Source: Norana najaformis (lineage: Eukaryota; Annelida; Clitellata; Crassiclitellata; Hormogastridae). From it: 64,000 bases of DNA. Within the stretch, counting starts at the first letter, position 1; each line of letters opens with the position of its first letter. The notes under the pieces were generated by a model, which did not search any database, was not told the DNA's origin, and worked only from the letters and a program-made list of their open reading frames with translations. The DNA is taken from NCBI GenBank assembly GCA_964023275.1, contig OZ029914.1:18973049-19037048 (forward strand). The letters run 5' to 3'. The translations under genes and the position numbers were made by a program. Shown in pieces: positions 1-13,166 of this stretch.

Positions 1-929
1 TTATGGGGACCTGTTGGTCCCTCACTTATAAGTGACAACCCAAGCATCTTATACCATCTTGTGTATTGGACCAATTGTTAAGAACATTCTTTCACGAAAG
101 GTCCAAACTTTATGGCCAGAAGCAGCTCAAGAAACATTTTATCTGAAGTCTGCCTTTACAGATCTGCTAGACAGCCATGTTTCAGTGCTTTTGAGAGGTT
201 TTTTAAAGGCACTATATAAACATCTATGTGCATACATGTATGTCAGTGTATGTAGAAAGCAATTGTTTTGGTCACTAAAACTGCTTAAGTCTTATTTTAT
301 AATAAGGGATTGAAATTTTCAGAAAAATGGACTTTAGTTTGAGCATTACTGACTTTTCCATTTTTAGGCATTTTATATTGTTCTGATGTTTCTTCTAGAG
401 CTGTACTGAATATTCATATTCAATTTGCTTTGGACCCGAATAGTGCTAGCTTATTCATGTTCGACCTAATAGTTTATTGAATTCGAATACAAATAATAAA
501 TGAGCTAAATGAATTTTAACGTCTAATTTTAAATGTGATATATAAAGTTTACGCTTCTGTTTGTGCTTAAACTGGTGATCTAAACTCTTCTAATGACTTC
601 TGGTTTGATGCTTTTTGAGTGAAGCGATCTTTAACTTCTTATATTTTCATTACGGTGAACTTATATAGCCTACAAAGTCTAAAAAATTGCATTTGGTCAT
701 GGATAAGCAAAGTCCGATAGGGAAATATTGTAAGATGATCTAGACAAAGGTCCAAGCAAAGCCGTGTGAGCCATGTGCAAGGCATCAATTTCACATGGCA
801 CTGGCCATTCAAAAAGTTTTACAGCAATGCTCTAAACAGTCATTTAAGGTACAGGCATCCTGATGAATACTGGAAGTCTGTTTGATAAAAACTAAAACTC
901 TGCAAACTTTACGTGACTTTATTTCATAG
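1..929. other. Upstream intron of tomosyn, no exon recognised
   Basis: AT-rich, CpG-poor sequence with no convincing coding stretch. Around 155-225 there is a remnant resembling the 3' end of an L2/CR1-type LINE (an 'aaaggcactatataaa' tail motif like those of other copies in this window). It is presumed intronic because the first recognisable tomosyn exon begins with a split codon. Confidence 0.4.
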
Positions 930-1012
930 AGCCACCACAAAAGAAACCATCCCTGCAGAGTTCTCCAGATTACTTTGACTTTTGGGCAGGATGGGATTTT
1001 TCTCATCCTCAA
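930..1012 (+). CDS. STXBP5: Tomosyn exon (first visible, tentative)
   Basis: Preceded by 'tttcatag' and followed by 'gtgggt'. It opens with two bases of a split codon, reads 27 open codons (Pro/Lys/Ser-rich, then DYFDFWAGWDF) and ends in phase 0, which matches the next exon. No conserved family motif was recognised, so the support is splice sites and frame only. Confidence 0.5.
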
Positions 1013-4000
1013 GTGGGTTTTGGTGATGAAACTTCAGCAACTACAGACCTGACAACTGAAATTAATAGATCCATAAAGGAACATTGCATAATATAAACTT
1101 CAGACAGCTTCATTTTTAAACTTTGATTTAAGCAGGGCAAATGGATGAAGTTGTGAATGGCTTATTGTCTGTTAGTTATTTTGCATTGTTTTCTTTTGCA
1201 AATGTGTTTTAGCCTGGACCTACCCCATCCCCATCAACTCACCCAAAAAGTGCACCCTCTTATCCCCATGACTCGGCCTTCAGAGCGGCTGAGCTGTCTA
1301 TGATAAGTGAAAGTTCCCTTGATACCGCTGATGACGATTCAGCGACGCCTCAGCACAACAACAATAATGTTTCTCCTGCGAAGGATAAATCCCACAGTGG
1401 TAAAGGTGGACCACCGAAGAGACCAGAAGTGAGTGAGGCTGTTCGCAGTTTGTTAGAAAAGAGGCGAGCCAGCAAAGAAAGGTTGGAAAAGGCGGCAGGC
1501 GTGGAGGCAGCAAAAGCAAATGAAAAGCGACATATGGCGCATGATGATGCTTTTCTCCTTCCGTTAGTCATTCCATCTCCAAATGCCCGCCGTCATTCCA
1601 CGGCAGTCGAAGCTCTAAGCTATGCAAAGGACTTGTCAAAATTGCGCCTGAACTTGCCACAACGTGGTGCTGGAAACGAGCCGTCTGATTTACCACAGAG
1701 TGATTCAGAGTCCGATCTGTGTAACAGTAGCTATCCGTTTGTCAGTCACTCACCGCGATGCACGCGTGCCTCCTGGAGCTCGCCTTCTACCAACTACACT
1801 GAAGGCACCAGCGACAATTGCACTTTGGTTCCACAGACGGCACCAGTCGTTACTTCCAAGAATGACGGTTTCCGACTCGTTGGAAAGGTCAACCAAAAAC
1901 TCAAGCACTGCTTGAAGTTTGCCGCAGGTTGGCGGAGCGACAAGGAGCTTGCAGCAGAGTCAGAAGTTGACTCTTCGGCATCAGGGAAGCAAAAGTCACA
2001 CGAGATTAAAGTCATTGACCTGACTTCTGATGACTTACAAGCAGCTTCACCTGTACATAAGATGACTTATGCCGAAATGTTGGCGCTCGGTACGTCCTGA
2101 AACATTTTCTGCATTCTGTGCTGTGCTTTCCTTTTATTTTTCTGGCAGATTTCTCAACGATTCCTGCTTTTAGTGGTGCTGACACTTTCTGTCGATGTGA
2201 CCTATAACACTGACTTCTGTTGTGCTAACACATTTTTTGTCATGCTTTTGTGTCACTTTTATGCTGTATGCTTTTAAATTGTTTTTTCTACTGCAAGCAT
2301 AATGTTTACTGCACTGAGTGGAGGCTGTCATTTCTAATAATGTTGCCAATTTGAAGCAACATCTGATAACACTGGAGCAAGAGTACTAACAAATGGCTTT
2401 TTTCGTTTTAGCTGACATGGGTTAGAATCATCAGGAACTTGCCATATGACACATGGAAGATTATAGAACTTCCAGCAACTAACTTTATGTTTATTTTGCA
2501 GGAAATTGCCAGCAGAGTGTTTTTGTTGACAATTTTTTGTGAATTGCAGCAGAAAAATTGTAGGGTTTGTTTGCATTATTACTGTGAATATATGTTTTGA
2601 TTCCTTTCTGTGTAGAATAGTGTGAATTTCTTGTTTCTGTTGGAAAATTGAGAAAGTATTTTGTTTGAACCCATGTATTATTTCTCATTTTGTTTTACAA
2701 GGAAATCTGTTAAAATCAAGCCGTGCATCTTTAAACTTCTGATGTATTGGGGCCATAAATATTTTTCAGCTACTTTGCTTTACATGAAAATCTGTGCTGA
2801 TGTACTTTGTCTATCACTCTGATTAACAAAGTCGTATTTTCTTTTCTTTGACATGCTGTCTCTTCAGCTGCAAGGGAAGTTTCTTCTCTTGGAAATCATT
2901 TCTTCTTTTTTAGTCAGTTGGTGGCATGTGTTGGTTGTGTTAGATTGCGCTGGCATGGAATTGTCTCTCACGACTTGCTTACTTGATCGGTATTTGTATT
3001 GTTGATGGTGTCTGTGCCTAATTGTCTGCACCATCTCATGAATGTCAGAAGTCAAGGCTTTGTTTTCTGGAGTCTGTTGCCATGTTTTCCCTGTCATGCA
3101 TGCATGAGATGTAGTCTTAAGATTCTGTAGTATGACACAAGACTTTTATTGGTTCATTTTCGCTTGCATGATATGTTGACTAATTGTGTGTGGATCGGTC
3201 TGACGTTTTTTGTAGCGTGTCACAAGTAGTTGTCATGCATAAGAATATGTTGTCTAGTGGTTCAGTTGTTCTTTTTGCACTTATACTTCAGCCAATTGGT
3301 CTGTAAGCCGATAAACATTGACTTTCGTTGATGGAGGCACCTAAGAAATAAGCAATTGTCTTACCTAACCTTTATTTTAGGTTTGTAAAGTAAAGCACCT
3401 TGGTTTAAATATGTTTAGGTACGCATGTTTGGGATTGAAACTTTGTTAATCCTTTCCCCCTTCTTTCTCTGGTCTTCTGGCAGCCGGAACTGGTTCTTGA
3501 CATGGCAGCTTTGGACAACCCCACTGACTTGACGCAGTGCTCATGAATAAGCTGGTGCCCTGCACTTAGCATTTAAGTAGTGCTTTAGAAATTTTTAGTT
3601 CACTTGGTTGGAAAATTATTGGATGAAATGTTCTTGGTTGGAAAATTATTGGATGAAGTTTTCTAGTTGTACAAATTAAATTTTTATGAAGTCATTGTTT
3701 TTGTGTGGACTTTTCTGATTTAAACATTCTTGGATTAAATGTTCATGGTTTAAAGGTTTTGATGTACTTCTTGGCATCCTTGGCATCAGTGCTCTTGGTT
3801 TTAGCAGTTGTTTGAATTTTGTAGCTTCATGTAAACTGTAGTTAAGTCGTAGTTAAGTTGTAGTTGGATTTGCATCTGGCTTTGGTGCAGTGATTGGTCT
3901 CCAGTTTTGATTTGCCAATGTACAAAGTTGTGGATGATTGTTGATTTGACTGTCAGCTTTTGTTCAGAACTTAAGGAATGTCAAAGCCCTTCAGAGATGT

Positions 4001-7000
4001 AAAGAAATTAACTCCAATATCCTTTGACTTAATTCATTATGCTTTTCATTGCATTTGGCTGAAGGAAATTCTGTGAGAAATAATGTTTAAGATATTTACC
4101 ATTACTCTGGATTTGTGTTTAACCCTTAAATGGTCTGAAAAAATAAGAAATAATCCCTGATAACTGGCAGATAAATAATTTCCAAACCTGTATCAAAATT
4201 ATTTGTGCAACTTTCAGCTGCAGAGAAATACGTATTGAATCTAATTGTGAAAGAATTTTAGCAATACTTAACAAATGTGCAAGATTCAATTTCTTTGTAA
4301 CTAGAGATGTCAAAATTTTAGTAAAATGCTGCCCAGGTGCCCATGTCTCTTATCAGCTATCTTACTACCTCGACACTAACTCTCTTATGCCTCCACTTCA
4401 GTCTGGGTTCAGGAAATATCATTCCACCGAGTCGCTGATGACTAGCCTTCTTGCTGACGTATTTGGGGCTATTGATTTCCGGCAGGTTTTCCCTTCTGGC
4501 CCTTTTTGATGTAAGTGCTGCTTTTGATACTGTTGATCACTCCATCCTATTGGAGCATTTGGAGATTTCCTTTGGCATCACTGGTTCTGCCCTCTCCTGG
4601 TTTCAGTCATTCCTGTCAGACCGCCTTCAATCTGTTGTTTTTGGGCCCTCATGGTCCCTCTGGTCCCCTGTCTTCTTTGGTCTCCCCAGGGTTCCATCCT
4701 AGCTCCTCTCCTCTATATATACCTCTGATCTAACTCAGACCCTCCTCCCACTGAGTGTTGCCGTCCTTCAGTATGCAGACGACACCCATGGTCCGGTGGA
4801 GGCGGCCCCTGCCCTTGTCCAGAGGATTCTCGATGCCACCTCTGTCCTTGACCTATGGATGTCCTCCAATCGCCTCCGTTTGAACTGTTATAAGACCCAG
4901 TTCATCTGGCTTGGTGGCCGCTTGCAGCCAAGATTGATCTCTCCTTAAGCCAGAGATTTCCGGATATCTCTTTCTCTACTACGGTGTGGGATCTCGGGGT
5001 TGTGTTGGATCAGGAGCTTACCCTGTCTGCTCATGTTAACAGCGTCTCTCGCTCTTGTTTTTACCATCTTTGTCAGCTCCGCACCATTCACCGTACTCTT
5101 TCCTTCCACGCTATCTCCACTCTGGTCCATGCCCTCAGTTGCACTAGGGTTGACTTTGGTAATGCCATCTTTACCGGCCTATAGCTAGCCAACAAAGCTG
5201 CAACCTGTGCTTAACTCTGCTGCTTGTCTCATTGGGGGCATTCCAAAATGTGGCCACATCTCGTCTTATATTCGTGACACTCTTCACTGGCTCCCCGTCC
5301 AGCAGCGTGTCCACTTTAAAATCCTCTCCCTCATGCGCAATTGTGTTGTTGGGTCTGCTCCCCTTTACCTCATTGACTTCTGCACTTTGGTCTCCTCGTT
5401 GCCGGGCCGTAGCACCCTTCGCTCGGCCACTCAGGATCTCCTGTTTGTCCCTCGAATGTGCACCGCTACTGCCCAGTCCAGAAGCTTCGCCTACGTTGGT
5501 CCCACTTGCTGGAATCGTCTCCCTCGAGAATTTCGACTTGAGCTCCTTTCTCTCCCCCTCTCAGTGTTCTGCAAGCGCCTGAAGACTGTACTATTTAACA
5601 GTGATTTTACTCCTTTGGGTCGGAAGCACCTCTGCTGAGTTTATCCTCAAAGAGGCGCTTTATAAATCTCAAGTTACAATTACAATGTCCAGTGTGGGAG
5701 GTACCCATCACTCCGTCACTGCATAAATGTTGTCGCCGTCTGATGTGCGTATTTCGTGTGGGAAAACTAAAGAGACATTTTTAAAAGTGCAAGATCACCT
5801 GTATAATTCTTAGATGCATTTATATGTGTAAAATTCGACTGAAATGAAAATTGTTGAACTTTCTATAGATTTATAACTCTCGTTGATCAATGGTTTATTT
5901 GATATTTTCAATGGTGCCATTGTACTGCAGTATTGTTATTAATCCCACCCAAAGTTACCAATGATACTAAGTCTGGAATGTTACTGCATACAGTGCCACA
6001 ATTAAAAGAGGTAAGTTAATAAAGCTTTGTTTATAATTTATGGACTTAATTTAATTGAAATAGAATGCCTTATATAAATAATTTGATAATTTTCATTCAC
6101 GTTGTCATCATTGGAGAAAACTATATCAACTGTGCACCATCAGTATCAGCTGCACAGAGCTACCTGAGTAAATCCACCGTAGCCTGGCTTCTGGTTTCTC
6201 TGACCCATCGGAATTCAAACCAGCTTCTCCAGTGGTATATGATTTTTGACTGCGATTTTGACTTGAATCAACCATCGATTGATGCCTAGAGCATTATGAT
6301 AATGGCGCTATAAAATCATTGGGTTAGATTAGATAAACTACACTGGTGATTGGGTCCAACTGGTTTGAAGTCCTGTATCAGACAGCAATTCCAAACAGTT
6401 GAACTTACCATAGCTGCAGATATACCAGGCATCACGAAGGGACCAGAAGTACGTTCACTAGTATCAGATAAATTACGGCCATGGCTTTCCTCTGCTGCAG
6501 CCGCCAATAGCGTGATCAGGTACTGGTGAGTCTGTGATGACTCCAGCCCAGACTTCACTGCTGTATGGCAGAGATGACAGCAGCTGTGTGCTGGTATCCC
6601 AGGTGGCGCCTGCTGGCTCATCACATTTAAAAGTAATTTCTAAAACAGCGAGAGCATCAGGTATTGAATTCGCGTTGCAGTCCAAGTACCCGCTCAGAGA
6701 TGAGTACCCGGGCCGCCAGGTGCCTATTTTTGTTTATTGCACCTCTTCCAAGTTTTTCCCATTGTTATTCTTTTGCAAACTCACAGAATGTGGTTATAAC
6801 TTCTGTGGTTTTTACCATGCGTAAGTTTTTATTTTAGTTTTTATTTCATGAGACTTAGATTCCTCACTCAGCCGATGGACATATGGCATGTTAACAATGC
6901 ATTTCTTGCTTAGGGAATGTTCTTGAGACTACTGACTACTTTTGTGCTACAGGGGTTAATTATGTTTTACTGCTGTGTGGCCATTAAAGGGTTAAACAAA

Positions 7001-10000
7001 TGATTAAGTGGCTTTGTTTTTTTCAGTTGGTTTATGAAACTGCCTGAAAGCAGATATTGATGTTACAGTTTGTTGCAGTGAAACCCTGATAGAACTTGGA
7101 GTTTTATAGACACATGTTACAAAAGAATTAATGTTGAGCCAAGGCAACATGCATATTTGTGCATAGCAATTCTAAGGCTATCATTAAAGAATTTACATGC
7201 CCCAACTTCTCCTTGTCTACCATTCTACTATCAGTTTGCCAACTCCTTCACATCTACTGTGTCCCTTTTATGGATCATTTGACCCCCCACCCATGCCTGT
7301 GTTTCCTCGCTCAGCTGATGGACATTCGGCGTTTAATAAATGCATTACTTAGTTAATATTTCTGTTTCTTGCCATGTGTGGCGTTTGGCCTCCCTTTATT
7401 TGTTTTGATAACACTCCTCAGTGTCTTGTTTGATTTCTATGTTTGTTTTGATCTCAGTTGATCCTCCTTCACATCCCATTTCATCCCAAAAGCAAAATAT
7501 TTTCGTGTTTTCTCTTAACATTTTAAGTACTGCTAGTTCAAGATTTTAAAGAAAAGTTGTGATCTTGTGGTCGCAGACTCCATTTTGGAAGGCCAAGAAA
7601 AGACCAAAAACTGAATGCCAAATAGTAAATTTGAACACTATTTTTTTGGTCGTTTTCCAAGGTTTTGTTTTACTGGCAGAAGTCTCACTATAAGACTCTC
7701 AGACTTACAAATTTGGGGTTTCACTGTACGCTTGCTAATGTTGGACAAATGCATTTACCCTTGAAATAATGTGATGTTAAATGTTGTTGCCTTTTGTCAT
7801 TAGATTTATTTCAATTTGATATTTTTACGTACTAACTATAGTGCTGTTCGAATTTAGGATCACTTGGTGACCTTTCAGAACCTTTGAGTCATCCTTAGAA
7901 GGAGCTATATAAATGTTTATGTGTGGTACAGTAGCCCATTCGATAGTGCACTGGGTCTGTAATCCAAGGTTTGTGGGTTTGAACATGCTGAGTGGACTCC
8001 ATGTTACAACCTTGGATAAGTTGTTTGTCACACTTTTCTCATGCAGGGCTCCAGTTCGAATGTTCTTAGTTTGCACATATAATAATGCGGTAAATAAATG
8101 AAATAAATAATGATGTGTAAAATTGTTCTTTGGTTGGTGAGAGTAATGTATTAATCCATTTGCAACACTAGGATTTGGCCATTTGTTTCTATGGCAGCAT
8201 CAAAACAGCATCTTGAGTTGAAATTCCAATGTGAGACCTTTGCTTAAAATATTCTAACATAAGCCTTTGGTTCGTTGAAATTCATTAAGATAGGCCTTGG
8301 GTTAAACATTAAGTGAAATTCTTTCTTAAGTTACCTGGGTAACTGTTGGGTTAAGCAAATGAACCTAGAGCTCTAATTTTTAAGTATACCTTTATAAGGT
8401 TCTTTCAAAAGTTTAGATTCTTCTTTTTTATTGTCCTTTGTGGTTCTGCCTATGATCTTTTCACTGTATGAAGATCTCACTATTTGTTGCTGATTAATTT
8501 TTATAGACAGGACGGATGGCGCAACTTTCTCTCGGTCCCAAAGTTCGAGCACATCAAGCCTTGATAATGTCAACAAGGAAGCTATACAGTGCCTCACTTT
8601 TGGAGAAGTCTTTGCCCGCAAGTCAGGTAAATGCAAGTGATCACTGAAGTTTCAGTCTTTGGCAGTGATAACGTCATTGCTGTAGGCATGAAGGCTAAAT
8701 GAAAAAGGAAAACTGTTAATTAAAATGGATTGACAACCCACATGAAATGCGATGTGCTGTTAGGTATATAGGTAGGTACATGAATTTAATTGTAATCATA
8801 AACTCGAATGCTAAGTCACGGGAAGTAGCTTATTCACAGGCACTCAATCAAAAGAAAATCAATAAGCAGGGAAAGTTTTGTTCCAGGTTGAGATCGAAGA
8901 GTCAGGCAGGCAGGCAGGCTATGGTGGGTGGTGTTTGGGATTGGATCTGCAGGATAGAGAAGGGGAAGAAGAGGAATCCGGATAAGATCCGCAGGAGAGT
9001 AGTATTTTCAGTTTTGAGTGGAAGACCTGCACAGAGATTGCAAAGGGGAAGTGATAGTGAGTTCATATGATGAATTTAGCATTAGCAATCTTTGAAACAG
9101 GCATTTATTGATCCCTTTAGGCAACCTGCAACAACATACGTACATACATACCCACATAATTTGCATATGTTTGTCATTGGTGTTTGTTGTTGAATTATGG
9201 AACCTCTGGTTCTCTGTTTCTGTAGACAATTGCACATGTCCATGTCTGTTGGCTGGAACCAGTCTTGGCTCAGTCCTCATCCTTTCGATAAATCTTCCAC
9301 CAGATGTCAGCACAAGACGAACCGAAGCAGTGTCTGCTTCACCGACTGGTAAAATTCTCTTTTGCATTTTCTTAGCATGCGTATGCAGTTGCATAACTTG
9401 ATCTTTATATTTTCCATTTTTAATTTGGAAATGAGTGGAGTGCTGATCTGGTGGTTAATGTGCTGGACTGTCGGCTCAGAGGTCAGAGGTCAAATCCCTG
9501 CCTGGGTAGAAAGATTTTTAGGGTGTTCTGCTCCACTTGCTCCCTTGGTGAACCCAGGTATGAAATGAGTACACTGACTGTAAACTGTTGATGAGAAGAG
9601 GAGACTGAGAGGTAGAGGACTAGCCACTCACCTTTGTATGCCAAGGCTGAGAAAACAAAGTCGGTGCACTTCAAAGCCATGGCCAGGTCTCAGGGTTAGG
9701 TTAACGGATGGCTGTTCTTGGAGATAAGCAAATTGTTTTAGTTTTTCTTGTTTATTGTGCACTTAAGGTTTAGCTTGGGGTTTAAAATGTAATTATTCTT
9801 TAACGTGGAAGTTGTATTTCTATCATGTTTAAATAACAAATGTATGCAGTTTGGATTCTTTTCATGGTAGTTTTTCTTTGTTCTATTTGCCTCTTAAAGA
9901 GTGTTTTTAAAACTTCTTTAGGATTCCGATTTGATATTGTAGGATTTAATTTTTGTCATCTTTTAGGAACTGTGTTTCGACTGAAGGGTGGCATCTTGGC

Positions 10001-13000
10001 AATCTCGTTTCTTGATTCCAGTGGTATTGTTATTCCAAGTGGTGCTGAGCCGTGGCGGGATCACAACCGGGAAGACCCTACGAAAGAACGAAAAGCATGC
10101 ACGAGTAAGAACATGTGCACATCTTAAAATGCGCTATATAAGTTTTTGGATACATATGTCTTAAACATGACCAAAAATACGTGGCTTCACTGAGGAGTCT
10201 CTGTGTTGGTGCTGCTATACATCGATTTGTTAAGTGCCTATTTAAACATCAATTTACATCCTTTCCATGCAAGTCGATATCTATGTTTACAGATTTCTGT
10301 TCAAAAACTGGTATTCACCAGTCTTTAATTTCAGTTAAATACTGTTTAATGTATGGCTTAAACTGATGCAGAGAGGGTTAGAAGATTAGCACCCTTACAC
10401 TGACCCCTAGAGGCAGCTATAGGTTTTGTTGTTATTATTTTTGCATTTATTACGCATGCAAGGTGAGTAAATCTGAATCTTAGGCACAAAACAGTTGTGA
10501 GTGAAGGATTTGCTCCATGTTCTTACACAGTAGCTGTCTAAGGGAGGCTGAAACCCTCTTTGTTGTTACAAGCCAGGCGCTGTATCTGATTGGCTACCAT
10601 GTGACAGTGAAGCGTTAGTGGCATGATTGGGTTAGCCTTGGCAAATAATTTTATCATTGCCATAAAATACTTGGTCAGTTTGTTGAATTGTCAACATTTG
10701 CTTGAAGGAACATTTCCTTTCCCTTTGCATATGTGCAGCTACTTTGTGTTAGAGATCCATGGATAAAACCTACAGTCAGATAAGTGAATTTCACTAGTGT
10801 GCGCTTTGGTTTAATAGATTCACTGAAATGTCTGTCGTTTTTGGAAAAGCGTTAGAGATGTTGTGTGCCTTGTTTCAATTGATGATGGTCTTTGTTTGTT
10901 TAGCAGGGCAGCAGTCGAGTTGTAATATACGAGTCCCCACATCCCTGTCATGTGGCTCGGATGTTACCAGCAATCAGCAATTCGCCGTTCTGTGTTCAGA
11001 AAAGCAAGCGCGGGTAACGCTATGTTTCGTAGTGCATCATCTGAAATTGACTATTCGTCTAGCCGCGTAACCCACAGGGAGGGGTTTTATTGTTGTTGAT
11101 AGTTTTTTTTGGGTTTTTATACTTTGGCTGAGAGATCCTTGAACGTGAGGACCTTAAGGACTAATGCTGTTAGAGACAACTTATAAATGAGTGATTACTT
11201 TACTTACTTAATATTCTGGAAAATCAAAATAAGTCTGGTAATTGTTACAGCACATTAAAAGTATTAAGCATCACTGACATTTATTAAGCAGTTGATCTGT
11301 TTTGCTAGTTAGTGCTTCTCACTGGAGTTCGGCTTATGTCGTCTGATATTTAAGACTACTTTAATTGATGGAAATAGGCTCAACAACAGTTACACAACAA
11401 CTGGATGATCTTTACTTTGGGTGGGATCACGGGGTTTGCAGTTTCCATGGAAATCAGACACTACAGTCTAATAACCACACGACTCAGCTCCAAATAGCTT
11501 CTGGCACATCACATGCCATAGTATTTGATTTGTCAACTTATCTGATGTCTGATTTTGTCTTGCATCGAATACTGCAATGTTGCCTTAATTGGCCTACCAC
11601 AGCTGCATAACATCATTTGTCTTCAGGCAGTTATACAATGCTGTTGCTCATCTTACCAGTCAAACAAGACATTTGGTCTCAATGATTCATGACAAACACC
11701 ACTAGAGTCAACAAGGGCATTCACCACGGTTAGTATTTGGATTCTGAGCATCCACAGAATGCAAAGCCATCTGGTGCTAACTCAGCCCTTCATCCTTTTG
11801 GGATCAGTAAATGAGTACCAACACTAGTTGGAAAGGTAAAAAGGGTGTCATGTTTGCACCTCAGCTGAATGATCTTTCAGTTTTCAGACCTTGCCTCGTC
11901 TCTGATGATTTGCTATAGAGGAACGTAAGTAAATGCGCTACCTTTACCTTTTTTACTTTTCGATAGCTGCTATTTTGTGGTAATTTATTTTCCTATGCAG
12001 TGAATGTCATGTATTTTGCATAAATGAAACGTCATATTGATGTGTTGAGTGTCATTTGTTTGTGTTTGGTCTCAGGTGGTCACCTTTCCATCTCAGTCAT
12101 GCATCTACAAAGTGAAGATCACAGAAACTTCTTCTGTTATCAAAGCAGACATTGTTGCAATGAGAGGTTGCACATTTACTTCCACTGTTGTTGTACTGTT
12201 TGCATTAATATTTAATAGTCTGTTTAAATTGGCTGCCATTAAGGTATAAGAGGTTCTTAATTGGTCCATTTACTCAGATATAATTTAGCTCCTTGTCTGT
12301 TTAACTTCTTTATAGTTGAGGTTCTTGTCTAACTGGTCTGTTCTGATGTTTAATGGTTATTTTATCTGGCTTGCCTTCATAGCAGTTCTTTAATTGCCGA
12401 TGTAAGATGCTACTCATAATTGATGCTAACCATAATTGCATCCAAGAAATAAAGCACTTTTATAGCATTATATGAATGAACTCAGTTGCTGAATGCGATC
12501 AAATCCATGTAATCCAGATTGAGTTGTAATGTAATCCATTCATCCAAACTTGTCCTTGTAAGGACACAGTAATGTCATTTATGTGTTGTTTGTGGGTCAT
12601 GCCTTGATTATTATTAACTACTAAGTGGTTGTTATGCTTCCTTTGCATTGCAGATGGTGCGTGTTTGGCGTGCTACCTGCTCAGTGGTCGAGTCTTAACA
12701 TTTAGTCTGCCAAGTTTAAAGCCTCTGCTGGATGTTGAGCTTGTTTCTTCCCCTGACGTTAGGTATGTATGTGTGTACGTATGTGTGTATGTGTACGTAT
12801 GTGTGTATGTATGTACCCTATGTATATATATATGTATATGTATATATGTGTCCTCATCCTTGATGCTGAATATGTGCTTCAGGAACTCTGAACATGCTAT
12901 CTTCTTTCAGTTCTAGTTGGGAATCAGTTGGTAGGGCTTTGCACGCGTGCATGAGTTTGCCTCGGGTGACCCTTGTGGTTATATGAGCAATGTTTACTAA

Positions 13001-13113
13001 TGGATGAATGTTCCATTCTTAATAATTACATTTAACATCAGTAAGGAGAGAGAGCATCTCTGATTAGTTTCTCTTGAAGAGGCAGTATATGAGTTTCCAA
13101 TTACAATTACAGT

Positions 13114-13166
<53 letters not shown>

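Larger units (their letters stand above)
2090..8506 (+). other. Tomosyn 6.4-kb intron with LINE and SINE insertions
   Basis: It holds a degenerate LINE (about 4350-5687), a tRNA-like SINE (about 7915-8100) and a 30-bp tandem duplication near 3605-3655 (ttggttggaaaattattgga twice). The remaining sequence is AT-rich and CpG-poor, and I saw no further exon. Confidence 0.7.
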
